From positions 1-64,000 of the forward strand of contig NZ_FOWX01000027.1 in assembly GCF_900115555.1 (NCBI RefSeq): DNA of 64,000 bases. The letters run 5' to 3'. The notes under the pieces are model-generated. The model was given only the letters and a program-made list of their open reading frames with translations, ran no database searches and was not told the DNA's origin. The position numbers and the translations under genes are program-made. The first letter of the stretch is position 1. Each line of letters starts with the position of its first letter. Of this stretch, positions 18,115-27,113 are shown piece by piece. The stretch comes from Pseudomonas borbori (GTDB lineage Bacteria; Pseudomonadota; Gammaproteobacteria; Pseudomonadales; Pseudomonadaceae).

Positions 18115-19818
18115 TCAGCCCTTGAGCTGGGGGAAATCTTCCTCGAAGAACTCCAGTGCGGCGCGGCCGTCGCCCTGACGGCGCTGCACTTCGAGCTGGC
18201 GCAGCTCGACGCGGCGGATCTTGCCGGAGATGGTCTTGGGCAGCTCAGAGACGAACTCGATGCGTCGCACCCGCTTGTAGGGCGCCAGGTGCTCGCGGGC
18301 GAAGACGAAGATCTGCCCGGCCAGGGCGGCGTCACCGGTCTGATCCTGGGTGAGGATGACGAAGGCCTTGGGCACCGCCAGGCGCAGCGGGTCCGGGCTG
18401 GGCACCACGGCCACTTCCATCACCGCCGGGTGCTCGATCAGCGCGCTCTCCAGTTCGAAGGGGCTGATGCGGTAATCGGAGGCCTTGAACACGTCGTCGG
18501 CGCGGCCGACGAAGGTGATATAGCCGTCGGCGTCGATGGCCGCGGTGTCGCCGGTGCGGTAATAGCCGTCACGCATCACCTCGGCGGTCTTCTCTGGACT
18601 GTCCTCGTAGCCGAGCATCAGCCCCAGCGGCTGCGGATCCAGTGGCAGTGCGACTTCGCCTTCGCTGGCCGGCAGGCCGTCGGGGTCGAGCATGCACACC
18701 CTGTAGCCGGGTAACGGACGGCCCATGGAGCCGGGCTTGAGCGGCTGGCCGGGGGTGTTGCCAACCAGCGCGGTGGTTTCCGACTGGCCGAAGCCGTCGC
18801 GCAACGGCAGGCCCCAGGCCTCCTGGATTTGCTCGATGATCTCCGGGTTGAGCGGCTCGCCGGCACCGACCAGTTCGCGCAGGCGCAGACGCTCGCGGCA
18901 GCCGGCCAGGTCTTCCTGGATCAGCATGCGCCACACCGTGGGCGGCGCGCACAGGCTGGTGATGCCGTAGCGCTCCAGCACCTCGAGCAAGGCCTTGGCG
19001 CTGAAGCGCGCAGTGTTATGGATGAACACACAGGCACCGGCGTTCCACGGGGCGAAGAAGCAGCTCCAGGCATGCTTGGCCCAGCCCGGCGAGGAAATGT
19101 TCAGGTGCAGGTCGCCCGGCTGCAGGCCGATCCAGTACATGGTGGACAGATGGCCAACCGGGTAGCTCTGGTGACTGTGCAGCACCATCTTCGGCTTGCT
19201 GGTGGTGCCGGAGGTGAAATACAGCAGCAACGGGTCACTGGCCTTGGTCAGGCCAACGGCGTGGAACTGGCTGGGATAGTCGGCGGCGCTGGCGTGATCG
19301 ATCCAGCCGCTGACTGCCTCGCCGACACAAATGCGTGTGCAGCCCAGGGCTTGGTCAGCGAACTTGTCGGTATGGCTGCTGCCCACCACCAGGTGGCGCA
19401 CACCTCCGCGCTCGATGCGATCGCGCAGATCCTCGCTGGTGAGCAGGGCGGTGGCCGGAATCACCACGGCGCCGAGCTTGAAGGCCGCGAGCATGGTTTC
19501 CCACAGGGCGATATGGTTGCCCAGCATCAGCAGGATGCGCTCGCCGCGGCGCACGCCCAGCTCGCGCAGGTGGTTGGCCACGCGATTGGAGCGCTCGGCC
19601 AGCTCGGCGAAGCTGTAACGCTGCTCGCTGCCGTCCTCCTCGACTATCCACAGCGCCGGGGCCTGGTTGCCCGCGGCCATGGCGTCGAAGTAATCCAGCG
19701 CCCAGTTGAAGGTGTCGAGCTGCGGCCAGCGGAAGTCGCGCACCGCGGTGGCGTAGTCGCTGCGCTGGGCCAGCAGGAAGTCGCGGGCGGCGAGAAAGGT
19801 GTGGTAGTTGCTGTTCAT
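18115..19818 (-). CDS. AMP-forming acyl-CoA synthetase, first gene of the valine operon
   Basis: Start at ATG 19818 (MNSNYHTFLAARDFLLAQ), 567 residues; the frame extends upstream but that part reads as noncoding. Motifs: YFTSGTTSKPKM (phosphate loop), GFGQSETTAL, YRTGDTA, GRADDVFKASDYRISPFE (hinge), and PKTISGKIRRVELR with the catalytic lysine. It resembles medium/short-chain acyl-CoA synthetases and is divergent from a LysR gene. It likely activates a short branched acid such as isobutyrate or 3-hydroxyisobutyrate for the pathway encoded behind it; the substrate is inferred from context. Confidence 0.85.
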   Translation of the reverse strand: MNSNYHTFLAARDFLLAQRSDYATAVRDFRWPQLDTFNWALDYFDAMAAGNQAPALWIVEEDGSEQRYSFAELAERSNRVANHLRELGVRRGERILLMLGNHIALWETMLAAFKLGAVVIPATALLTSEDLRDRIERGGVRHLVVGSSHTDKFADQALGCTRICVGEAVSGWIDHASAADYPSQFHAVGLTKASDPLLLYFTSGTTSKPKMVLHSHQSYPVGHLSTMYWIGLQPGDLHLNISSPGWAKHAWSCFFAPWNAGACVFIHNTARFSAKALLEVLERYGITSLCAPPTVWRMLIQEDLAGCRERLRLRELVGAGEPLNPEIIEQIQEAWGLPLRDGFGQSETTALVGNTPGQPLKPGSMGRPLPGYRVCMLDPDGLPASEGEVALPLDPQPLGLMLGYEDSPEKTAEVMRDGYYRTGDTAAIDADGYITFVGRADDVFKASDYRISPFELESALIEHPAVMEVAVVPSPDPLRLAVPKAFVILTQDQTGDAALAGQIFVFAREHLAPYKRVRRIEFVSELPKTISGKIRRVELRQLEVQRRQGDGRAALEFFEEDFPQLKG

Positions 19819-19905
19819 GGTTCCGGCCCTGTCTTGTTGTTGTGGGGGGTACGGCGCAATCAAGCTGTGGCTCGAGTATAGATAGGCGTTTGCGCAACAA
19901 GAAGG

Positions 19906-20104
19906 TGCAAAAAATCCGGATCGATATGCAAAAAAGTCCTTGTTGTGCGAAAGCCTCCGGCGTTGCGAGGTGCGCAGTAAAGTGCTCGCTAGCGTCAGCA
20001 TGCACCCACCCCCATGAGGCTGGTCAGGGCACGAGCCATGGCGTATACCTATGCGGGATTGCGTCAGGCATAACCACAAAAGCACGGACTGATATGCAAA
20101 AAGG
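19906..20104. promoter_or_regulatory. Repeated TGCAAAAA motifs in the divergent acyl-CoA synthetase / lysR region
   Basis: TGCAAAAA occurs three times in the same orientation, at 19906, 19927 and 20095. The last two lie within 20-base segments (19917-19936 and 20085-20104) matching at 17 of 20 positions around GATATGCAAAAA. Such direct repeats between divergent genes suggest a binding site set, most simply for the LysR protein encoded next door. Confidence 0.5.
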
Positions 20105-20108
20105 CACG

Positions 20109-21044
20109 ATGGGCGACAAACTCAACTGGGACGACCTGCGTTTCTTCCTCGAAGTGGCGCGTACCCGCACCGCCAGCGCCGCCGCGCGTCGTCTGGGGGT
20201 GGACTACACCACGGTGTCGCGGCGCATTCGTGCCCTGGAACAGAGCCTGGGGGCGCTGCTGTTCGAGAAGTCGCGCGCCGCCGGCTTCGCCCTCACCGTC
20301 GAGGGCCAGCGCCTGCTGGGCCATGCCGAAACGCTGGAAAGCACCCTGCAGGCCGCCTGCGAGCAGGTCTCCGGCACCAGCCTGGGGCTCTCCGGGCACC
20401 TGCGTATCGCCAGCACCGAAGCCTTCGGCTGCTGCTTCGTCAGTGCGCAGATGAGCGGCTTCCTCGAACGCTACCCGCATATTTCCCTCGACATCCTGCC
20501 AGTGCCGCACTTCGTCAGCCTGTCGCGACGCGAGGCGGATATCGCCATCACCCTGGAGCGCCCGGAGCGCGGGCCCTATGTCTGCTTCAAGCTGTGCGAT
20601 TACCGCCTGCGCCTGTATGCCACCCCCGAGTACCTGGCCAGCCATGCGCCGATCCGCACGCGCGACGATCTGGCCGGCCACCCCTTCGTCACCTACGTCG
20701 ACGACCTGGCGTTCAGCTCCAAGCTGCTCTACCTCAACGACCTGCTGCCGGGGGCCATCAGCCACCTGCGCAGCACCAGCGTGATCGCCCAGTATCACGC
20801 TGCGCTGCAGGGCCGGGCGATGGCCATCCTGCCGAGTTTCCTGGCCGGCCCGGACCCGCGTCTGTGCGAGGTGCTGCCGGGCGAGGTGGACGTGATCCGC
20901 CAGTTCTGGCTGTCCTACAGCGAGGACTTGCGCAGGCTCAAGCGGGTCACCCTGGCGGCCGAATACCTGCGCGCCTGCACCGAGATCAACCAGTCGCTGT
21001 TGATGGGCGAATCTCGCGAGATGCGCTATCTGCCATGTGCATGA
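20109..21044 (+). CDS. LysR-family transcriptional regulator
   Basis: Taken from ATG 20109 (MGDKLNWDDLRFFLEVARTR), 311 residues; an in-frame ATG at 20094 would add five residues and ribosome-site evidence does not decide. The N-terminal winged helix SAAARRLGVDYTTVSRRIRALEQSLG is clear, with SAAARR and VSRRI in the usual positions. The remainder is the two-lobed effector domain (GLSGHLRIAST..., FLERYPHISLDIL). It is divergent from the valine operon and probably regulates it, using the repeats between them. Confidence 0.88.
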   Translation: MGDKLNWDDLRFFLEVARTRTASAAARRLGVDYTTVSRRIRALEQSLGALLFEKSRAAGFALTVEGQRLLGHAETLESTLQAACEQVSGTSLGLSGHLRIASTEAFGCCFVSAQMSGFLERYPHISLDILPVPHFVSLSRREADIAITLERPERGPYVCFKLCDYRLRLYATPEYLASHAPIRTRDDLAGHPFVTYVDDLAFSSKLLYLNDLLPGAISHLRSTSVIAQYHAALQGRAMAILPSFLAGPDPRLCEVLPGEVDVIRQFWLSYSEDLRRLKRVTLAAEYLRACTEINQSLLMGESREMRYLPCA

Positions 21045-21084
21045 TCGAGGCGCGCCGGACTCTGAGCAACTGGCAGGCAATGCC

Positions 21085-22107
21085 ATGACCACTAGCACGA
21101 GCGAGAAGGGCACCATCTCAGTCCAGCTGGTGGCAGAGGCGTTGCTCGAATTTCGCCGCCAGGGCCTGCCCGATGCACCGCTGCTGGAGCAGGCCGGGAT
21201 CGCCCCGGCATTGCTGCAGCGGCCCTACGCGCGGGTGTCGGCGCAGGCCTATGCACGGTTGTGGCGGGCTATCGCCGCAGCGGCTGACGACGAATTCTTC
21301 GGCATGGATGGGCGGCGCATGAAGTCCGGTAGCTTCGCCTATATGGCCCATGCCGCGCTGCAGGAGGCGGACGTGGGCCGCGCGCTGGAGAGCATGCTGA
21401 GCTTTCTCGGCCTGATCTTCGACGGCCTGCAGCCGCGCCTGGAGCGCCAGGGCAGCCTGGCGCAGATCGTGCTCGACGAGAAGGGCGGGCCCGCGTGCCG
21501 GGCCTTCGCCTGCTTCACCCTGTGGCTGATGCTGCACGGCCTGGCCTGCTGGCTGGCCGGGCGGCGCATCGCCATTCTCGGCGTCGAGCTGCGCTGCGCC
21601 GCCCCGGATTATTGCGGCGACTACCGGGTGATGTTCAGCGACAACCTGCGTTTCGAGCGTCCGCATAACCGCCTGCTGTTCAACGCCGACTGCCTGGCCC
21701 TGCCGGTGCGGCGCAGCGAGCGCGAACTCAAGCGTTTCCTGGCCGGCGCGCCGGGCAATATCCTGGTGCGCTACCGCGACCCGCAGAGTCTGGGGGCACG
21801 GATCAAGGCCTACCTGCGCAGCCTCAAGCCGGAACGCTGGCCCGATTTCGACGCCCTGTCCGGGCATTTCTACATGGCCCCCTCGACCCTGCGGCGCAAG
21901 CTGGCCGGGGAGGGGCAGTCCTATCAGGGGCTCAAGGATCAGGTGCGCAGCGACCTGGCCATCGCCCGTCTGGACAGCGGTGCCAGCAACTTCAGCGAAC
22001 TGGCCTTCGACCTCGGTTTCGCCGACACCAGCGCCTTCTACAAGGCGTTCAAGAAGTGGACCGGTACCACCCCGGGGCAGTACCGCGCCCTGCATGGCCC
22101 GGACTGA
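21085..22107 (+). CDS. AraC-family transcriptional regulator (OruR/Arabinose-binding N-domain type)
   Basis: ATG 21085 gives 340 residues; the frame upstream overlaps lysR and is not used. The N-terminal two thirds is the ligand-sensing domain found in OruR-like regulators. The C-terminal AraC helix-turn-helix pair is visible: MAPSTLRRKLAGEGQSYQGLKDQ, then DLGFADTSAFYKAFKKWTGTTPGQYR. It precedes the acyl-CoA synthetase/SDR/thiolase/dehydrogenase genes by 111 bases on the same strand and is the likely activator of that cluster. The same gene order, an AraC gene beside these catabolic genes, is known in pseudomonads. Confidence 0.87.
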   Translation: MTTSTSEKGTISVQLVAEALLEFRRQGLPDAPLLEQAGIAPALLQRPYARVSAQAYARLWRAIAAAADDEFFGMDGRRMKSGSFAYMAHAALQEADVGRALESMLSFLGLIFDGLQPRLERQGSLAQIVLDEKGGPACRAFACFTLWLMLHGLACWLAGRRIAILGVELRCAAPDYCGDYRVMFSDNLRFERPHNRLLFNADCLALPVRRSERELKRFLAGAPGNILVRYRDPQSLGARIKAYLRSLKPERWPDFDALSGHFYMAPSTLRRKLAGEGQSYQGLKDQVRSDLAIARLDSGASNFSELAFDLGFADTSAFYKAFKKWTGTTPGQYRALHGPD

Positions 22108-22218
22108 GCGGCGCTGTCCAAAACGCTCGGATCGATCGACGGCTTTCGACATTGCCGGCTGCGCTGGCCGGCGCGACTATTCCCGGCACTCCACACAACA
22201 ACAAGCCGGGAGCCCACC

Positions 22219-23850
22219 ATGCGCGATTACCTCACCGCCGCCCAGAGCTTCGACCTCGACCAGGCGCTGGCCAGCGTCCTGTCCGGGCATGCCGATGCCC
22301 TGAACGCCTGCATCGAATGCTGCGACCGTCACGCCGACGCCGGGCGTGTGGCCCTGTACTGGGAGGGACGCGACGGTAGCAGCGCCACCTGGACCTTCGC
22401 CCAGTTGCAGCAGGCCGCGGCGCGCTTCGCCAACCTCCTGCACAGCCGTGGCGTGCGCCCCGGCGACTGCGTGGCCGGCATGCTGCCGCGCACCCCCGAG
22501 CTGTTGATCACCATTCTCGGCACCTGGCGTCTGGGCGCGGTCTACCAGCCGCTGTTCACCGCCTTCGGGCCCAAGGCCATCGAGCACCGCGTGGCCAGCG
22601 CCGGCACCCGCCTGGTGGTGGTGGACGCCGCCAATCGCGCCAAGCTGGATGAGGTGGGCGCTGCGCCGCCGCTGCTGACGCTGAACGCCAGCGCCGGTGA
22701 GGCGGACTTCTGGACCGAGCTGGAGTCTCAGTCCGACAGCTTCGAACCGGTGCTGCGCACGGCTTCCGACGCCTTCCTGATGATGTTCACCTCCGGGACC
22801 ACCGGGCTGGCCAAGCCGGTACCGGTGCCGCTCAAGGCCATCGCCGCCTTCGTCGGCTATCTGCGCGATGCTGTGGACCTGCGCGAGGACGAGGCGTTCT
22901 GGAACCTGGCCGACCCGGGCTGGGCCTATGGCCTCTACTACGCGGTGACCGGTCCGCTGGCCATGGGCCACGCCACCACCTTCTACGAGGGGGCTTTCAG
23001 TGTCGAGAGCACCTGCCGGGTAATCCGCAAGTACGACATCCGCAACCTGGCCGGCTCGCCTACGGCCTACCGTCTGCTGCTGGCCGCCAGGGACGAGGTG
23101 CAGGCTCAGCTCAAAGGCCAGTTGCGCGCGGTGAGCAGCGCCGGCGAGCCGCTGACCCCGGAGGTGATCCGCTGGTTTGCCGAGGGCCTGCACTGCACCA
23201 TTCACGACCACTACGGCCAGACCGAGCTGGGCATGGTGCTGTGCAATCACCATGGGCTGGAGCATCCGGTACGCCTCGGGGCCGCCGGCTATGCCGTGCC
23301 CGGCCACCGCGTGGTGGTGCTGGACGAACAGGGCCGCGAGCTGCCAGCCGGCCAGCCCGGCGTGCTGGCAGTGGATCGGCGGCGCTCGCCGCTGTTCTGG
23401 TTTCCCGGCTACCTGGGCATGGCCACCCAGGCCTTCGTCGGCGATTACTACCTGAGCGGCGATACCGTCGAGCTCAACGAGGATGGCAGCATCAGCTTCG
23501 TCGGCCGTGCCGATGACGTGATCACCACTAGCGGCTATCGGGTCGGTCCCTTCGATGTGGAGAGCGCGTTGATCGAGCACCCCGCGGTGATCGAGGCGGC
23601 GGTGATCGGCAAGCCGGACCCGGAACGCACCGAACTGGTCAAGGCCTTCGTCGTGCTGCACATGGACCTGAACGGCTCAGCGGAACTGGCCGAGGAGCTC
23701 AAGCAACATGTGCGCAAGCGCCTGTCGGCGCATGCCTACCCGCGCGAGGTGGAATTCGTCGCCGAGCTGCCCAAGACCCCCAGCGGCAAGATCCAGCGTT
23801 TTCTCCTGCGCAATCAGGAAATCGCCAAGGCCCAGGCGTGCGTTAACTGA
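22219..23850 (+). CDS. AMP-forming acyl-CoA synthetase of the isoleucine-type cluster
   Basis: A 543-residue ligase starting MRDYLTAAQSFDLDQ. Motifs: MFTSGTTGLAKPV (the usual proline before the lysine is alanine), NLADPGWAYGLYYAV, HYGQTELGMV, YLSGDTVE, GRADDVITTSGYRVGPFDVE and PKTPSGKIQRF with the catalytic lysine. It resembles acetyl/propionyl-CoA-synthetase-like enzymes. With the SDR, thiolase and dehydrogenase genes that follow, it probably activates a short branched acid such as 2-methylbutyrate. The exact substrate is not readable. Confidence 0.85.
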   Translation: MRDYLTAAQSFDLDQALASVLSGHADALNACIECCDRHADAGRVALYWEGRDGSSATWTFAQLQQAAARFANLLHSRGVRPGDCVAGMLPRTPELLITILGTWRLGAVYQPLFTAFGPKAIEHRVASAGTRLVVVDAANRAKLDEVGAAPPLLTLNASAGEADFWTELESQSDSFEPVLRTASDAFLMMFTSGTTGLAKPVPVPLKAIAAFVGYLRDAVDLREDEAFWNLADPGWAYGLYYAVTGPLAMGHATTFYEGAFSVESTCRVIRKYDIRNLAGSPTAYRLLLAARDEVQAQLKGQLRAVSSAGEPLTPEVIRWFAEGLHCTIHDHYGQTELGMVLCNHHGLEHPVRLGAAGYAVPGHRVVVLDEQGRELPAGQPGVLAVDRRRSPLFWFPGYLGMATQAFVGDYYLSGDTVELNEDGSISFVGRADDVITTSGYRVGPFDVESALIEHPAVIEAAVIGKPDPERTELVKAFVVLHMDLNGSAELAEELKQHVRKRLSAHAYPREVEFVAELPKTPSGKIQRFLLRNQEIAKAQACVN

Positions 23851-23866
23851 ACAAGGAACCACAAGC

Positions 23867-24634
23867 ATGCGTATCGAAGACCGGGTATTTCTAATCACGG
23901 GCGCCAGTTCCGGCCTCGGCCTGGCCACCGCCCGCGCGCTGGTCGAGGCGGGCGGCAAGGTGCTGCTGGCCGACATCAACGCCGAGGCCGGTGCGGCGCG
24001 GGCCGCGGAGCTGGGCTGCAATGCCCGCTTCGTGCACACCGACATCAGCCGCGAGGAGGACGGTCGCCGCGCGGTGGCCGCGGCCCTGGAAGCGTTCGGC
24101 GGCCTGCACGGGCTGATCAACTGCGCCGGCGTGGCGCCGGCGGAGAAGGTCCTGGGGCGCAATGGCGCCCATGGCCTGGACAGCTTCGGCCGGGTGATCC
24201 AGATCAACCTGATCGGCAGTTTCAACATGCTGCGCCTGGCCGCGGAGGCCATGGCCCGGGGTGAACCGAACGAAGAGGGCGAGCGCGGGGTGATCGTCAA
24301 CACCGCCTCGGTCGCCGCCTTCGACGGGCAGATGGGCCAGGCCGCCTATGCCGCCTCCAAGGGCGGCGTGGCCGCCCTGACCCTGCCGGCGGCGCGTGAT
24401 CTGGCGCGTTCGGGGATCCGCGTGATGTGCATCGCCCCGGGCATCTTCGAGACGCCGATGATGGCCGGCATGCCGCAGGAGGTGCGCGATTCGCTGGCGG
24501 CAGGCGTGCCGTTTCCGCCGCGCCTGGGCCGCCCCGAGGAATACGCCGCGCTGGTGCGGCATATCGTCGAGAACCCGATGCTCAACGGCGAGGTGATCCG
24601 CCTGGATGGCGCCTTGCGCATGGCGGCGAAATAA
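23867..24634 (+). CDS. 3-Hydroxyacyl-CoA dehydrogenase type 2, SDR family (2-methyl-3-hydroxybutyryl-CoA type)
   Basis: Start at ATG 23867 after AAGGAACC; 255 residues. Cofactor motif TGASSGLG at 11-18, the NCAGVAP segment, the serine in VNTASVAAFDG, and the catalytic YAASK. The PRLGRPEEYAALVRHIVENPMLNGEVIRLDGALRM ending is typical of HSD10-type enzymes. That family oxidises 2-methyl-3-hydroxybutyryl-CoA in isoleucine breakdown. It is 16 bases behind the synthetase gene and ahead of the thiolase gene, in pathway order. Confidence 0.9.
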   Translation: MRIEDRVFLITGASSGLGLATARALVEAGGKVLLADINAEAGAARAAELGCNARFVHTDISREEDGRRAVAAALEAFGGLHGLINCAGVAPAEKVLGRNGAHGLDSFGRVIQINLIGSFNMLRLAAEAMARGEPNEEGERGVIVNTASVAAFDGQMGQAAYAASKGGVAALTLPAARDLARSGIRVMCIAPGIFETPMMAGMPQEVRDSLAAGVPFPPRLGRPEEYAALVRHIVENPMLNGEVIRLDGALRMAAK

Positions 24635-24647
24635 TGCGGTCCAATGG

Positions 24648-24699
24648 GTAGCCCGGATGTAATCCGGGACAGGGCTTCCCCGGGTTGCACCCGGGCTAC
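24648..24699. repeat. Intergenic inverted repeat (GTAGCCCGGATG family)
   Basis: Left arm starting GTAGCCCGGATGTAATCCGG at 24648 faces a right arm ending TGCACCCGGGCTAC at 24699; the 21-base arms pair with three mismatches over a 10-base loop. It sits between the SDR and thiolase genes and would form a strong hairpin in the transcript. Confidence 0.8.
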
Positions 24700-24726
24700 A
24701 GTGATTTGCTTATGAGGAGTAGCGAC

Positions 24727-25920
24727 ATGAACATGAAATCCGATCCGGTAGTCATCGTCAGCGCTGCACGCACGCCCATGGGCGGCTTTCTCGGCGACTT
24801 CAAGGAAGTCACGGCCGCGCAGCTGGGCGCCGCGGCGATTCGCGCCACTCTGGAACGAGCAGGCCTGGCCAGCGATGCGGTGGACGAGGTGATCATGGGC
24901 TGCGTACTGCAGGCCGGCCAGGGTCAGGCCCCGGCGCGCCAGGCGGCGCTGGGCGCGGGCCTGGCGCAGGGCACGGTGTGCTCGACGGTGAACAAGATGT
25001 GCGGCTCGGGGATGAAGGCGGCGATGTTCGGCCACGACCTGCTGCTGGCCGGCAGCGCCGAGGCGGTGGTCGCCGGCGGCATGGAGAGCATGTCCAACGC
25101 GCCCTATCTGCTGGAGCGCGCACGCAGCGGTTACCGCATGGGCCACGGCCGGGTGCTCGACCACATGTTCCTCGACGGTCTGGAAGATGCCTACGACAAG
25201 GGCCGGCTGATGGGCACCTTTGCCGAGGACTGCGCCCAGGCCTACGGCTTCAGCCGCGAGCAGCAGGACGCCTTCGCCATCGCCTCGCTGACCCGTGCGC
25301 AGCAGGCCATGGCCGAGGGCCGCTTCGCCGGCGAGATAGTTGCGGTCGAGGCCAGGACCGGCCGCGAGCTGCGCCTGATCGACAGCGACGAGCAACCGCC
25401 GAAGGCGCGGCTGGACAAGATCCCCACCCTCAAACCGGCCTTCCGCGAGGGCGGCACGGTGACCGCGGCCAACGCCAGCTCGATCTCCGACGGCGCCGCC
25501 GCGCTGCTGCTGATGCGCTTGTCCGAAGCCGAGAAACGCGGCCTGACCCCGCTGGCGGCGATCCGCGGCCACGCGACTTTCGCCCATGCGCCGAACCTGT
25601 TCGCCACCGCGCCGGTCGGCGCCCTGCAACGCTTGATGATGCGCACCGGCTGGGAAATCGGCGAGGTCGACCTGTTCGAGATCAACGAGGCCTTCGCCGT
25701 GGTGCCGATGGCGGCCATGCGCGACCTCGATATCCCCCACGACAAGCTCAACGTGCATGGCGGCGCCTGCGCCCTCGGCCATCCGATCGGTGCCTCTGGC
25801 GCGCGGGTGCTGGTGACCCTGCTCAGTGCCCTGCGCCAGTACGACCTCAAGCGCGGCGTCGCCTCGCTGTGCATCGGCGGCGGCGAGGCCACGGCCATGG
25901 CCGTCGAGCTGCTCAACTGA
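24727..25920 (+). CDS. Acetyl-CoA acyltransferase (thiolase)
   Basis: Start chosen at ATG 24727, eight bases after AGGAG, giving 397 residues (MNMKSDPVVIVSAARTPMG). Thiolase catalytic residues are all visible: C92 in NKMCGSGMKAAM, the histidine in GGACALGHPIGASGARVL, and the C-terminal cysteine in LCIGGGEATAM. In this cluster it would cleave 2-methylacetoacetyl-CoA to acetyl-CoA and propionyl-CoA. A general acetoacetyl-CoA thiolase is the alternative; the upstream SDR type favours the former. Confidence 0.9.
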   Translation: MNMKSDPVVIVSAARTPMGGFLGDFKEVTAAQLGAAAIRATLERAGLASDAVDEVIMGCVLQAGQGQAPARQAALGAGLAQGTVCSTVNKMCGSGMKAAMFGHDLLLAGSAEAVVAGGMESMSNAPYLLERARSGYRMGHGRVLDHMFLDGLEDAYDKGRLMGTFAEDCAQAYGFSREQQDAFAIASLTRAQQAMAEGRFAGEIVAVEARTGRELRLIDSDEQPPKARLDKIPTLKPAFREGGTVTAANASSISDGAAALLLMRLSEAEKRGLTPLAAIRGHATFAHAPNLFATAPVGALQRLMMRTGWEIGEVDLFEINEAFAVVPMAAMRDLDIPHDKLNVHGGACALGHPIGASGARVLVTLLSALRQYDLKRGVASLCIGGGEATAMAVELLN

Positions 25921-25934
25921 ACCGGGAGAGCCCC

Positions 25935-27062
25935 ATGATTCCATCCGAACAAGATCTGCAGATCCGTGACATGGCCCGCCAGTTCGCCCAGGAACGACTG
26001 AAACCCTTCGCCGCCGACTGGGATCGCGAGCACCGGTTCCCCGCCGAGGCCATCGCCGAGATGGGCGAGCTGGGCTTCATGGGCATGCTGGTGCCGGAAG
26101 ACTGGGGCGGCGCGCAGACCGGCCACCTGGCCTACGCCATGGCCCTGGAGGAAGTCGCCGCCGGCGATGGTGCCTGCTCGACCATCATGAGCGTGCACAA
26201 CTCGGTGGGCTGCATGCCGATCCTCAAGTACGGCAGCGAGGAGCAGAAACAGCGCTTCCTCCGCCCGCTGGCCGAGGGGAGGATGCTCGGCGCCTTCGCC
26301 CTCACCGAACCCCAGGCCGGCTCGGATGCCAGCGACCTGCGCAGCCGTGCCCGGCGCGACGGCGAGCACTATGTACTCAACGGCAGCAAGCAGTTCATCA
26401 CCTCCGGCAGCCACGCCGGGATGGTGATCGTCTTCGCCGTGACCGATCCGGCGGCCGGCAAGAAGGGCATCAGCGCCTTTATCGTGCCCACCGATACGCC
26501 CGGCTACTCGGTGGTGCGCGTCGAGGACAAGCTCGGCCAGCACGCCTCCGACACCTGCCAGATCCAGCTCGACGAGCTGCGCATCCCGGCCGGCCTACGG
26601 TTGGGCGAGGAGGGCCAGGGCTATCGCATTGCCCTGGGCAACCTGGAGGGCGGACGCATCGGCATCGCCGCCCAGGCGGTGGGCATGGCTCGCGCGGCCT
26701 TCGAGGCGGCGCGCGATTACGCCCATGAGCGGCAGACCTTCGGCAAGCCGATCATCGAGCATCAGGCGGTGGCCTTTCGTCTGGCCGACATGGCCACCCA
26801 GATCGCCGTGGCGCGGCAGATGGTGCATCACGCCGCCAGCCTGCGCGAAGCCGGCCTGGCCTGCCTGACCGAGGCCTCGATGGCCAAGCTGTTCGCCTCG
26901 GAGATGGCCGAACGGGTCTGCTCGGCGGCGCTGCAGACCCTCGGCGGCTACGGCTACCTCAAGGACTTCCCGCTGGAGCGCATCTATCGCGACGTGCGCG
27001 TGTGCCAGATCTACGAAGGCACCAGCGACGTGCAGCGGCTGGTGATTGCACGCAGTTTCTAG
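25935..27062 (+). CDS. Short/branched-chain acyl-CoA dehydrogenase (2-methylbutyryl-CoA type)
   Basis: ATG 25935 follows GGGAGAGCC and yields 375 residues; the very long frame upstream is an antiphase artefact over the thiolase gene. Signature AFALTEPQAGSDASDLRSRA, loop VLNGSKQFITSG, helix GGRIGIAAQAVGMARAAFE and terminal QIYEGTSDVQRLVIARSF with the catalytic glutamate. It starts 14 bases after the thiolase stop. Pathway position suggests oxidation of 2-methylbutyryl-CoA to tiglyl-CoA. It is closely similar in layout to the protein at 12503, suggesting an old duplication. Confidence 0.88.
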   Translation: MIPSEQDLQIRDMARQFAQERLKPFAADWDREHRFPAEAIAEMGELGFMGMLVPEDWGGAQTGHLAYAMALEEVAAGDGACSTIMSVHNSVGCMPILKYGSEEQKQRFLRPLAEGRMLGAFALTEPQAGSDASDLRSRARRDGEHYVLNGSKQFITSGSHAGMVIVFAVTDPAAGKKGISAFIVPTDTPGYSVVRVEDKLGQHASDTCQIQLDELRIPAGLRLGEEGQGYRIALGNLEGGRIGIAAQAVGMARAAFEAARDYAHERQTFGKPIIEHQAVAFRLADMATQIAVARQMVHHAASLREAGLACLTEASMAKLFASEMAERVCSAALQTLGGYGYLKDFPLERIYRDVRVCQIYEGTSDVQRLVIARSF

Positions 27063-27113
27063 ATCCCCTGCAAGTCGCCTCGTGCGCGCAAAGGCGCCGC
27101 ACGGGGTGACTGG

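Noticed and set aside
16465..18714. A 749-residue plus-strand frame over mmsA and the synthetase gene
   Set aside because: It is the complement of well-supported genes with normal motifs; long antisense frames are common in this GC-rich DNA.
24978..25934. N-terminal extension of the acyl-CoA dehydrogenase over the thiolase gene
   Set aside because: The extension is Arg/Gly/Pro-rich antiphase translation of the thiolase; the ATG at 25935 with a ribosome site gives the normal family start.
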